DNA from: RHKX01 sp046330285
GTDB lineage: Bacteria; Actinomycetota; Thermoleophilia; Solirubrobacterales; 70-9
Direction: 5' to 3'
Assembly: GCA_046330285.1 (NCBI GenBank)
Contig: JAXLSX010000007.1
Location: 62,001 to 126,000 of the forward strand
Length of the DNA stretch: 64,000 bases
In this document: piece after piece, positions 18,034 to 25,970 of the stretch
Numbering within the stretch: position 1 is the first letter of the stretch
How the letters are laid out: every line of letters begins with the position of its first letter
Program-made: the position numbers and the translations under genes
The notes under the pieces: model-generated
What the model was told of the DNA's origin: nothing
Seen by the model: only the letters and a program-made list of their open reading frames with translations
Databases searched by the model: none

Positions 18034-19080
18034 CTAGCCGATCGCGACCATGCGCTCAATCGGTACGCGGGCCTTTTCCGCGATCTCCGGCGGGACCTTG
18101 ACCTCGCCGGTCATGTCGCGTAGGCAGTCGCGGAGCTTCGGCAGCGTGATCATCTTCATGTAGCGGCAGAAGGCCATGCGGTTGGCGGCGATCAGGTCGG
18201 CGCCGGGGGCTGCCTGCTCGAGCGGGTAGAGCATTCCCGTTTCGGTGGCGACGATGTAGGAGCCGCTGGGGTTCTGCTCGACGTGCTGGAGCATCCCCGA
18301 GGTCGAGAGCATGTGAACGCCCTCGCCGGAGATATCGCCGGCGGCGACGTACTCCATCGCCTGGGTCGAGCAGCCGCACTCGGGATGGATCAGGAACTCG
18401 GCGCCCGGATGCTCGGCGCGCATGGCGGTGATGTCGTCGGGCCGGATCCCGGCGTGGACGTGACATTCGCCGTCCCAGATGTGAAAGCGGGCGCGGCGCT
18501 CGGGGTCGTCGCGAACACCGGTCTCGCGCTCGACGAAGGATCCGAGCCACATGTCCGGGCCGAAGAGGATCTCGGTCTCGGGGCCGTGCTCCTGCCAGAT
18601 GTGATCGACGACGTCGATCGCGTTCGAGGAGGTGCAGCAGTAGTCGGTCTCGGCCTTGACCTCGGCCGACGTGTTGACGTACATGACCACGACGGCGCCC
18701 GGGTGCTCGGCCTTCCAGGCGCGGAGCTGGTCGGCGGTGATCGAGTCGGCGAGCGAGCAGCCGGCGTGCAGGTCCGGGATCAGCACGGTCTTCTCCGGCG
18801 AGAGGACCGAGGCCGTCTCGGCCATGAAGTGGACGCCGCAGAACGCGATCACCTGCGACTCGGCCGCGGCAGCGGCGCGCGAGAGCCCGAGCGAGTCGCC
18901 GACGAAGTCGGCCACGTCCTGGAGCTCGGGAAGCTCGTAGTTGTGAGCGAGGATGACGGCGTCGCGGGCGGCCGCGAGCTCCTTCACCTCGGCGCTCAGC
19001 TCGGAGATCTCCTCGGGCGTGAGGCCGCCGCTCGAAGCGGGGACGCTCGAGGTGGTCTGGACTGTCGGGAGTTCCTGCAT
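18034..19080 (-). CDS. nadA: Quinolinate synthase NadA
   Basis: A 348-residue NadA, the 4Fe-4S enzyme that condenses iminoaspartate with dihydroxyacetone phosphate in NAD synthesis. Visible landmarks: ILAHNYELPELQDVADFVGD near the N-terminus, the cluster cysteines in FCGVHFMAET, HPECGCS and MAFCRYMKM, and MYVNTSAEVKAETDYCCTSS. The ATG at 19080 follows GGGAGG at good spacing; an upstream in-frame extension is non-coding. nadC lies about 9 kb away on the same strand, separated by the RTX/mutM region; no nadB was seen. Confidence 0.96.
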   Translation of the reverse strand: MQELPTVQTTSSVPASSGGLTPEEISELSAEVKELAAARDAVILAHNYELPELQDVADFVGDSLGLSRAAAAAESQVIAFCGVHFMAETASVLSPEKTVLIPDLHAGCSLADSITADQLRAWKAEHPGAVVVMYVNTSAEVKAETDYCCTSSNAIDVVDHIWQEHGPETEILFGPDMWLGSFVERETGVRDDPERRARFHIWDGECHVHAGIRPDDITAMRAEHPGAEFLIHPECGCSTQAMEYVAAGDISGEGVHMLSTSGMLQHVEQNPSGSYIVATETGMLYPLEQAAPGADLIAANRMAFCRYMKMITLPKLRDCLRDMTGEVKVPPEIAEKARVPIERMVAIG

Positions 19081-19171
19081 CGGTGCCTCCCACCCCTCTG
19101 GGCGGTTCGTCCTGGATGTTCGCGGGCCGTAGCCGAGAGCGGCGACGGGCGGGCGAATGACTGTCGTCAGT

Positions 19172-21763
19172 TTATCGCCGCGGCGTGTCCGGATCGGCCC
19201 GGCGGATCGTCTCGCATCCCTGAGCGGACTCGCCCCGGTCGAGCAACGCCGTGTCGCGGCCCTTCCCGCACTTGACGAGATCGCGCATTCCGTCGACGGC
19301 GTCGATCCGGTCGCGCCCATCGCCACCGACGATGCGGTCGAAGGCGGGACCCCCCGTCATCGTGTCGGCGCCCGGGCCCCCGATCAGCCGATCGGCTCCG
19401 TCGCCGCCGTCGAGCCGGTCGGAGGCGACGTTGCCTTCGAGCCGGTCGTTGCCGGCGCCCCCAGTCAGCTCGTCCTTTGCGCTGCCACCCTCGAGCTGGT
19501 CGTTGCCGTCGCCGCCGTCGAGGCAGTCGGGCGAGTTGAACCCCTTGGCGACGTCGTTGCCGCCCTCGGCGACGATCGCGTCGCTGCCGAGGCTGCCGAA
19601 GAGCTCGTCGTTCCCGGAGCTGCCGAAGTAGATCCGGGAGCACTTGCCGCTGCCGGGAAGTTGAGCGACCTCGCAGCCGACGACGACGTCATCCGGATCG
19701 GCATCGACGCGATCGTTTCCGGGGCCGCAATCGATCTGGTCGATCTCCCCGTCGGCGGCGTCGATCCGGTCGTCGCCCTCGCCACCGTCGAGGCAGTCGG
19801 AAGCCGCGAGGCCCTCGATCGCGTCGTTGCCGGCGCCGCCCTCGATCGCGTCTTCGCCGGCGGTCCCGGCGAGGGTGTCGTCGCCGCCGGTGCCGAGCTC
19901 GAGGTTGGTGCAGTGGTCGCGGTCGAGGGTGATCGTCTCGCAGCCCGCGAACGAGTCGACCGCGTCGGCGAGCACCTCGTCGCCGCCCGCCCCGCAGTCG
20001 ACCGTGTCGGCCTCACCGTCGGCCGCGTCGACCGAGTCGGCTCCGGGACCGCCCGCCATCGAGTCGCTGCCGGACCCGCCGTCGAGGCAGTCGTCGGCCT
20101 CGAGGCCGAGCAGGGTGTCGTTGCCCCCGAGGCCGGAGAGGTCGTCGCCGCCGATCGTCCCGGTCAGCGTCTCCCCCGCCCCGCTGCCGGATTGCGTGTT
20201 CGAGCAGGCGGCGAGAGTGACCTCGCAGGAGGTGACGTCATCGGCCGGGTCGGCGTCGACGGCGTCGGTCCCCGGCCCGCAGTCGATCGTGTCGGCCTGC
20301 CCGTCTGCCGCATAGACCATGTCCGGGTCGGGGCCGCCCTCGATCTCGTCCTGCCCGGATCCGCCGACGAGCGTGTCCGTTCCGGCGTCGCCCTTCAGGC
20401 AGTCGGCTCCGCCCGCTCCGTTGAGGGCGTCATTCCCGCCGAGGCCGAGCAGCTCCTCTTCGACGGCAGAGCCGGTGAGCGTGTCGGGGCCGGCCGTTCC
20501 CGTCAGCCTGCGGGCACAGAAGGCGCGGTCGAGGTCGACCACCTCGCAGTTGGCGACCGCGTCGATCGTGTCGGCGAGTGCGTAGTCGCTGCCGGGTCCG
20601 CAGTCGATCGTGTCGGCCTCGGTGTCGCGGGCCCCGACGATGTCGGCATCGGCGCCGCCGAGGATCGTGTCCGTCCCCGCGCCGCCGGAGAGCACGTCGT
20701 TGCCGTCGCCGCCGTTGACCGTGTCGGTGCCGGCCTCGCCGTCGGCGCAGTCGGCGCCGCCGACCGCCAGCACCGTGTCGGCGCCGTCGCCGGCCTTGAT
20801 GTCGTCGCCGCCGGCCGTGCCGTTGATCGTCTCGCCGACGACGGTGCCGGCGATCGGGTTCGAGCATGGCGTCGCGCCGAGCTTGATCTCGCAGTTGGTC
20901 AGCTTGTCGCCGGCGTCGGCCTGGACGCTGTCGGTCCCGGTGCCGCAGTCGATCGTGTCGACCTCGCCGTCGAGCGCCGCGATCATGTCGTCGCCGTCGC
21001 CGCCGAGTACGGAGTCCTTGCCGGCGCCGGGGTCGATCGTGTCCTCGCCCGCCTCGCCCTCGATGTTGTCGACACCCTCGTCCCCGAAGAGGTGATCGTC
21101 CTCGGTCCCGCCCCAGATCCGGTCGTTGGCGGGACCGCCGTGGACCTCGTCGTCGCCCGGGTCGCCGTAGAGCGAGTCCTCGTCGTTGCCGCCCCAGATC
21201 GTGTCGGGACCGTCCTGACCATGTGCGTCGTCGGTCCCGGCGTCGCCGAAGATCACGTCGGCCCCGGAGCCGTCGCCGCCGAAGAGCTTGTCGGGGCTGT
21301 CGCCGCCGTGGAGCTCGTCGTCGTCCTCCATCCCGTTCAGGTAGTCGACGCCGCCGGCCGCGTCGAGGTAGTCGTTGCCGGTGCCGCCGTAGAGGCTGTC
21401 GCCGCCGTCGCGGCCGTAGACGCGGTCCTCACCCCCGTCGCCGATCGCGAAGTCGTTCGCGGCGCCGCCGTCGAGGTAGTCCTCGTCGTTACCGCCGCGG
21501 AGGCTGTCGCCGGCGTCGCCGCCGTAGAGGCAGTCGTAGCCGTCGTTGCCGCGGAGGTTGTCGTCGGAACCGAGGCCGAGCACGCGCTCGTTCAGGAACG
21601 TGCCCTCGAAGTCGTCGTGGGCGTCGCTGAGCGAGACGAGGACGTTGCACTGGGTGGGCGGGTCCGGCGGCAGCGCCGACGCCGTGGTCGCGGACCAGCA
21701 AAGGGCGATGAAAGCCGCCGCGCAGAACCCCGCGAGACGGCGCGTGGCGACATATCCCCTCAT
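19172..21763 (-). CDS. Large secreted RTX-like calcium-binding repeat protein
   Basis: An 863-residue protein with a Sec signal peptide (residues 1-30, ending ASA) and then almost nothing but Gly/Asp-rich nonapeptide repeats of the GGxGxDxLx type, as in RTX beta-rolls. Six times the roll is interrupted by a module of the form DxIDCGxGxDxxxADxxDxxxxCE, each with two cysteines about 20 residues apart, often followed by a third. These caps look like disulfide-braced ends of each roll block. It should fold outside the cell on calcium. No catalytic domain is visible. The start is divergent from mutM, 15 nt away. Confidence 0.88.
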   Translation of the reverse strand: MRGYVATRRLAGFCAAAFIALCWSATTASALPPDPPTQCNVLVSLSDAHDDFEGTFLNERVLGLGSDDNLRGNDGYDCLYGGDAGDSLRGGNDEDYLDGGAANDFAIGDGGEDRVYGRDGGDSLYGGTGNDYLDAAGGVDYLNGMEDDDELHGGDSPDKLFGGDGSGADVIFGDAGTDDAHGQDGPDTIWGGNDEDSLYGDPGDDEVHGGPANDRIWGGTEDDHLFGDEGVDNIEGEAGEDTIDPGAGKDSVLGGDGDDMIAALDGEVDTIDCGTGTDSVQADAGDKLTNCEIKLGATPCSNPIAGTVVGETINGTAGGDDIKAGDGADTVLAVGGADCADGEAGTDTVNGGDGNDVLSGGAGTDTILGGADADIVGARDTEADTIDCGPGSDYALADTIDAVANCEVVDLDRAFCARRLTGTAGPDTLTGSAVEEELLGLGGNDALNGAGGADCLKGDAGTDTLVGGSGQDEIEGGPDPDMVYAADGQADTIDCGPGTDAVDADPADDVTSCEVTLAACSNTQSGSGAGETLTGTIGGDDLSGLGGNDTLLGLEADDCLDGGSGSDSMAGGPGADSVDAADGEADTVDCGAGGDEVLADAVDSFAGCETITLDRDHCTNLELGTGGDDTLAGTAGEDAIEGGAGNDAIEGLAASDCLDGGEGDDRIDAADGEIDQIDCGPGNDRVDADPDDVVVGCEVAQLPGSGKCSRIYFGSSGNDELFGSLGSDAIVAEGGNDVAKGFNSPDCLDGGDGNDQLEGGSAKDELTGGAGNDRLEGNVASDRLDGGDGADRLIGGPGADTMTGGPAFDRIVGGDGRDRIDAVDGMRDLVKCGKGRDTALLDRGESAQGCETIRRADPDTPRR

Positions 21764-21778
21764 CTACGCTGCGCTCCA

Positions 21779-22642
21779 GTGCCGGAGCTTCCCGAGGTCG
21801 AGATCGCATGCCGCCGCATCGAGGGGATGCTGAAGGGTGCGCAGGTCGAATCCGCGCTGGCGCCTGGCATGGTCGCCCTAAAGAGCATCAAGCCGCCACT
21901 CGACGCCATCGTCGGAAGGGAGATCACGGGTGTGAGTCGCGTCGGCAAGATGCCGGTCGTCGAGTTCGCTGCGACGGGGGATTCCGGTGAGCTGATTCTG
22001 CTCATCCACCTGATGTCGGCGGGACGCATGCAGGTCTTCAATGAGAAGGCTTCCTTGCGCGACCGCCGCTCCCGGGTGCTCATCCGCCTGACCGACGGGC
22101 GCGAGCTCCGGCTCCGTGAGTTCGGCACCAAGCAGCGCGCCTGGGCGAAGCTGATGGAGGCGGGAGACCTCGCCGACGACGAGATGGTCGCGACCCTCGG
22201 GCCCGAGGCCTGGCCGGCGCCGTCGGTCGACGAGCTCGCGAAGGTCGTCGACCAGTCCCGCCACCTCCACGGAATCCTCCGCGACCAGCGATCCATCGCC
22301 GGGATCGGGCGCTCGTGGGTCGACGAGATCCTCTGGGAAGCCCGGCTCTCCCCCTTTCAGAAGGGCTCCGACCTCAGCGCCGAGGAACTTGCGCGCCTCC
22401 TCGAAGCGCTCTCGGTCCTCGACCGCGCGATCGACCATTACGAGGAGGTCGTCGGCGACACGATTCCGGACAAGATGCCCATGCCCCTTCAGGTTCACCG
22501 GCGCGAGGGCGAGCCCTGCCCCCGCTGCGGCGACACCATCGCCGCGATTCACTACGCCGAGCGCATCACCTGTTACTGCCCGAAGGAACAGACGGGCGGC
22601 AAGATCCTCGCCGACCGCCGCCTCTCGAAGCTCCTGAAGTAG
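21779..22642 (+). CDS. mutM: Formamidopyrimidine-DNA glycosylase family protein (MutM/Fpg-Nei)
   Basis: A 287-residue Fpg/Nei-family DNA glycosylase starting at GTG: after removal of residue 1 the N-terminal Pro2-Glu3 (PELPEVE) are the catalytic pair. The helix-two-turn-helix GIGRSWVDEILWEARLSP and the C-terminal finger starting CPRCG are present. The finger is abnormal: after CYC the expected fourth Cys of the CxxC...CxxC pattern is Glu (CPKEQTGG). The end GKILADRRLSKLLK is family-typical. Reading upstream of 21779 in this frame is only antisense to the RTX gene. Removes oxidised purines, or pyrimidines if Nei-like. Confidence 0.9.
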   Translation: MPELPEVEIACRRIEGMLKGAQVESALAPGMVALKSIKPPLDAIVGREITGVSRVGKMPVVEFAATGDSGELILLIHLMSAGRMQVFNEKASLRDRRSRVLIRLTDGRELRLREFGTKQRAWAKLMEAGDLADDEMVATLGPEAWPAPSVDELAKVVDQSRHLHGILRDQRSIAGIGRSWVDEILWEARLSPFQKGSDLSAEELARLLEALSVLDRAIDHYEEVVGDTIPDKMPMPLQVHRREGEPCPRCGDTIAAIHYAERITCYCPKEQTGGKILADRRLSKLLK

Positions 22643-23323
22643 TCAGACCCGCTCGCAGCTGAGCGGGATCTCGATCTCGTCGCAGCGGTCTCGTCCCTTG
22701 CCGCCGAAGCCGCGATCGGCCCCGCGGCGACCGTTCGGAATATCGCCGTCGAGGAAGTCGTCGCCCCGGTCGCCCTTGAGCAGATCGTTCCCGTCCCCGC
22801 CGACGATGATGTCGTCGCCGCCGTCGCCGATCGCCAGATCGTCCCCGCGCGTGCTGAAGATCCGGTCGTCGCCGCCTCCGCCCTCGATGTGATCGCCGGC
22901 ATTGCCTCCTTCGACCAGGTCGGCACCGCTGTCGCCGAACACCTTGATGTGCGTCTTCGCCACCCGCGCCCGGACGCGGTCGTCACCCGGAGCTCCGTAG
23001 ATGATCAGGGAATCGCGACGGGTCGACCTGCGCTCCGTCGTGTGCCGCAGCTTGACCTGATCGGCCCCCGGCCCGAGGCAGATCAGCGTCTTCCGGTCCG
23101 CAGCGTCGATCGACACCCGGTCGTCGCCGCCCCGCATCACGAGCACGGGCCGGTCGCCGAGGTCAGGGGAGGTCGTCTTGATCCGATCGACGCCCGAGGT
23201 TCCGACGTAGGTGGCCGGTTCCCCGCCGCAGAGCGGTGGCGCGGCCGAGGCGGGCGACACAGCCGGGAGGTACGCGGCTGCCCCGGCCGCACAGGCAGTT
23301 GCGAACAGAATCCGATGCTTCAC
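22643..23323 (-). CDS. Secreted RTX-like calcium-binding protein
   Basis: A 226-residue protein with a GTG start and a signal peptide (ending PASA at about residue 27). It begins its mature part with LCGGEPATYVGTSGVDRIKT, then carries RTX-like repeats GGGGDDRIF, GDGGDDIIVGGDGNDLL and GDRGDDFLDG, and ends in a Cys pair (DRCDEIEIPLSCERV). It is clearly related to the 200-residue protein at 24120-24722, which shares the LCxGxxATxVG opening and the C-terminal Cys cap. Its stop directly abuts the mutM stop on the other strand. Confidence 0.85.
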   Translation of the reverse strand: MKHRILFATACAAGAAAYLPAVSPASAAPPLCGGEPATYVGTSGVDRIKTTSPDLGDRPVLVMRGGDDRVSIDAADRKTLICLGPGADQVKLRHTTERRSTRRDSLIIYGAPGDDRVRARVAKTHIKVFGDSGADLVEGGNAGDHIEGGGGDDRIFSTRGDDLAIGDGGDDIIVGGDGNDLLKGDRGDDFLDGDIPNGRRGADRGFGGKGRDRCDEIEIPLSCERV

Positions 23324-23429
23324 GGCTCAAATGGAAGCGGGTGCGCGTGCGTGAGGCAAGCACCAAGGGTGTGCGCCTCCGACACCTCGACTTGCAGCCG
23401 ACCTGTACGTGGTCGACTAGATTCGCCCT

Positions 23430-24113
23430 ATGGCAGGCGGACAGCGAAATCCGGTAGCCGGGCAGTCGGCCGCCGAGCTGAAGCTGCAGATCGAGGCCGA
23501 GCGGGACGGACGGCCTTTCGTCGTCCACCGATCCGCCGATGGTGAATTGCGGCTCGTATTTCTCGCGGCGGACCGCATGACGCTGGGACGGGACACCGCG
23601 AACGACGTTGCGATCGAAGACGAGCAGGTGTCTCGGGTGCATGCCGAGCTGGAGCGCATCAGCGGGGCTTGGGTCGTCTCCGACCAGGGACTGTCGACCA
23701 ATGGGACATACGTCAACGGCGAGCGGATAGCCGGGAGGACGCGGCTCGCCGACCGTGACCTGATCGAGATCGGAGTGACGGGGATCCTCTTTCGGCAACC
23801 GGCGCCGGGCGCCGCGCCGCGCGCGACGGTGGCCGCCGATTCGACGGAGACCGCTCTCGCCCTCACCGACGCGCAACGACGGGTACTGACCGCGCTCTGC
23901 CGCCCATACGGATCGGGCGAGTCGTTCGCGACGCCTGCGACCAACCGCGCAGTCGCCGAGGAGGCCCATCTGTCGGTCGACGGCGTCAAGGGCCACCTCA
24001 GGGTCCTCTTCGACCGTTATGGGCTTTCCGAGCTCCCGCAGAACGAGAAGCGGGCAAGGCTGGCCGAGCAGGCGCTGCGTTCAGGTGCGGTCAAGCCGAG
24101 GGACCTGACCTGA
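23430..24113 (+). CDS. FHA domain protein with C-terminal winged-helix-like domain
   Basis: A 227-residue cytoplasmic protein. Residues about 45-120 are an FHA phosphothreonine-binding domain with all key residues: G53-R54, S68-R69-H71 and N91-G92. Residues ~140-225 form a helical DNA-binding-like region (LTDAQRRVLTALCRPYG, then NRAVAEEAHLSVDGVKGHLR), resembling a winged helix. The architecture suggests a regulator switched by a Ser/Thr kinase. The kinase gene at 25971-27830 is 2 kb away and is the obvious candidate partner. It sits between two RTX genes of opposite strand. Confidence 0.88.
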   Translation: MAGGQRNPVAGQSAAELKLQIEAERDGRPFVVHRSADGELRLVFLAADRMTLGRDTANDVAIEDEQVSRVHAELERISGAWVVSDQGLSTNGTYVNGERIAGRTRLADRDLIEIGVTGILFRQPAPGAAPRATVAADSTETALALTDAQRRVLTALCRPYGSGESFATPATNRAVAEEAHLSVDGVKGHLRVLFDRYGLSELPQNEKRARLAEQALRSGAVKPRDLT

Positions 24114-24119
24114 CCTCCG

Positions 24120-24722
24120 TCAGGGAACGAGCCGTTCGCAGTTCTCGACGCTCTCCGCAGACCAGCAGTGGTCGCGATCACCTCCGCCATCCGCCCTGTC
24201 CCTGCCGGCACCGCCGTCGATCCGGTCGTCGCCCCAGTAGCCGTACAGGGCATCAGCGCCACCGCTGCCGATGATCCTGTCGTCGCCGTTGCTGCCGCCG
24301 AGCACGTCGTCACCTGGACCGCCGAGCATCGTCATCGGCGGGAGCTGCACCTCGTCGGTCGATCCTGCCGGCGAAATCGCATCCTCGCCCGGACCACCGT
24401 CGACGAGGGCGTACCTGCTGAACCCTCCGTCGAAGAGCTCGATCTTGTCGTCTCCGGGGCCGGCGCAGATGGTCACGCGTCGCCCCTTGAGACCGAAGTC
24501 GACGACGTCGTCGCCGCCCCTGAGAACAATCACGGGATACCTGCCGAGATCGGTCTCCTGGCTCCATTGATACGTCAGACGATCCCGCCCGGGACCTCCC
24601 ACGAAGGTGGCACGCTGGCCATGGCAGAGGGGCTTCGAAGAGGCTCCGACCGTCGAGGAAGCCGGGGCGGCGAGTGGGGCGGCCAGGACGATCAACACGA
24701 TGGCGACGACACCTCGGCTCAT
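24120..24722 (-). CDS. Secreted RTX-like calcium-binding protein
   Basis: A 200-residue secreted protein: signal peptide to about residue 27, the opening LCHGQRATFVGGPGRDRLT, RTX-like repeats (GGPGDDVLGGSNGDDRIIG, GGAGRDRADGGGDRD) and a C-terminal Cys pair (DHCWSAESVENCERL). It shares the same plan with the protein at 22643-23323. It begins on the last base of the stop of the 394-residue secreted protein upstream (TGATG), so the two are translationally coupled. Confidence 0.85.
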   Translation of the reverse strand: MSRGVVAIVLIVLAAPLAAPASSTVGASSKPLCHGQRATFVGGPGRDRLTYQWSQETDLGRYPVIVLRGGDDVVDFGLKGRRVTICAGPGDDKIELFDGGFSRYALVDGGPGEDAISPAGSTDEVQLPPMTMLGGPGDDVLGGSNGDDRIIGSGGADALYGYWGDDRIDGGAGRDRADGGGDRDHCWSAESVENCERLVP

Positions 24723-25906
24723 CAGCGAGACCGCATCCGGGTGACCTCGAGGTATCCGCCGTCGGCGATCCGCACCGGCGGGAACCCACGCTCGGCGATC
24801 CGGCCCTGGGCGAGTTTCGGGAAGCCGCGTGAGACGAGGTTAACGTAGAGCGCCTTCGGCCGGCCGGTCTTCGAGCGCGGCGTCCGCTCGATCGTCGCGA
24901 CCCCGACCTTGCGGGTGCGACAGGGGCTCGTGAAGGCGCTACTCCCCAGCGTGCAGTTGAACCCGTTGGTCTCGGTGACGGTGCCCGCACGGGACACGGC
25001 GCGTCTCGCCAGCGCGCTCGGTCTCGTCGCATTTGGGCGGGTGCTGACGATCACCTGGTCGGAGACGAAGTAGGGCATCCCTGAGATCGCGCTCATCTGC
25101 CGTGCGCGGACGTACAGCACATCCCCGGCGCGGGCCTTGCCGAGGCGCTGCGAGTAGACGACCTCCTTGCCGTTCTCGAACGACGCCGGGAGGCTGTCGG
25201 TCCGCTCCCGCTTCGTCCGGTGCCGCGCGCTCTCGACCCGCCCATCGCTGACCATCGCACCCAGCCGCGCCTTGCCCCCCTCGACGCTGCCGTTCTCCTG
25301 ATCCGATCCGACCACGACGACCTCGCCGCTCGTCGCCTTTCGGCTCGCGGCATCGACGAGCATGTTCAGCCGGCAGTCCCGGGGCGGGCACGGAAGGTCG
25401 CGGAGGTCCCCGACCTCGAAGCTCCCCCGTTCGACGACCAGCGGGCAGTGATGGTTGCGGTTGGGCCTCGTCTGCTCGCAGGTCAGCTTCGCCGCACCGC
25501 TCACCTTCACCGTCCGGCGAGCCCCGGTCGCGTCCGGATCGGACGCGAGCACGATCCAGGCGCGCAGATGAGGATCGAACCGGTAGCTGCGCCCAATGCA
25601 GCGGGAGATCTGCTCGACGCAGGTCGTCGAGATCGTGACCTCGCCGTTGACGTCGATGCGCGAGCCGCGGACCAGCCGCGGCAGACCGACTGAAAGCACG
25701 GATCTCGGCTCCAAGCCCGAGCGAGAGCTGATCGGGACGGTCTCGCGGCGCTCGGCCCGCCGGCCGGTCGTCACCGCCTCGAGTCGAGGTTCACCGGCAT
25801 GCGGGCGTCCGCTGGTCGCGGCGCCGGCAGCAGGCGGCAGAGCCGACGGCGCGAGGACGGCCAGCAGCGCTCCGAGTGAGGCCAGGCGGCTTGCTGAGGT
25901 CTCCAT
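24722..25906 (-). CDS. Secreted protein of unknown function
   Basis: A 394-residue protein with an N-terminal signal peptide (residues 1-29, ending AGAA). The mature part is beta-rich and has several cysteines, including LTCEQTRPNRNHHCPLV, LPCPPRDCRLN and FNCTLGSSAFTSPCRT, which suggests disulfides outside the cell. No domain recognised. It lies 64 nt downstream of the Ser/Thr kinase and overlaps the RTX gene that follows, so it belongs to the same transcription unit. Secreted surface or matrix role is inference. Confidence 0.75.
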   Translation of the reverse strand: METSASRLASLGALLAVLAPSALPPAAGAATSGRPHAGEPRLEAVTTGRRAERRETVPISSRSGLEPRSVLSVGLPRLVRGSRIDVNGEVTISTTCVEQISRCIGRSYRFDPHLRAWIVLASDPDATGARRTVKVSGAAKLTCEQTRPNRNHHCPLVVERGSFEVGDLRDLPCPPRDCRLNMLVDAASRKATSGEVVVVGSDQENGSVEGGKARLGAMVSDGRVESARHRTKRERTDSLPASFENGKEVVYSQRLGKARAGDVLYVRARQMSAISGMPYFVSDQVIVSTRPNATRPSALARRAVSRAGTVTETNGFNCTLGSSAFTSPCRTRKVGVATIERTPRSKTGRPKALYVNLVSRGFPKLAQGRIAERGFPPVRIADGGYLEVTRMRSR

Positions 25907-25970
25907 GAGCCGAGGATCGGCTCATTGGGGCCGCCCGAGAACCGGCCCTAGGTGTCTTCACCCGACACCT

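Noticed and set aside
19157..21778. Plus-strand frame fused in front of mutM
   Set aside because: It is the antisense of the RTX gene. MutM needs Pro as its processed N-terminus, which fixes the GTG at 21779.
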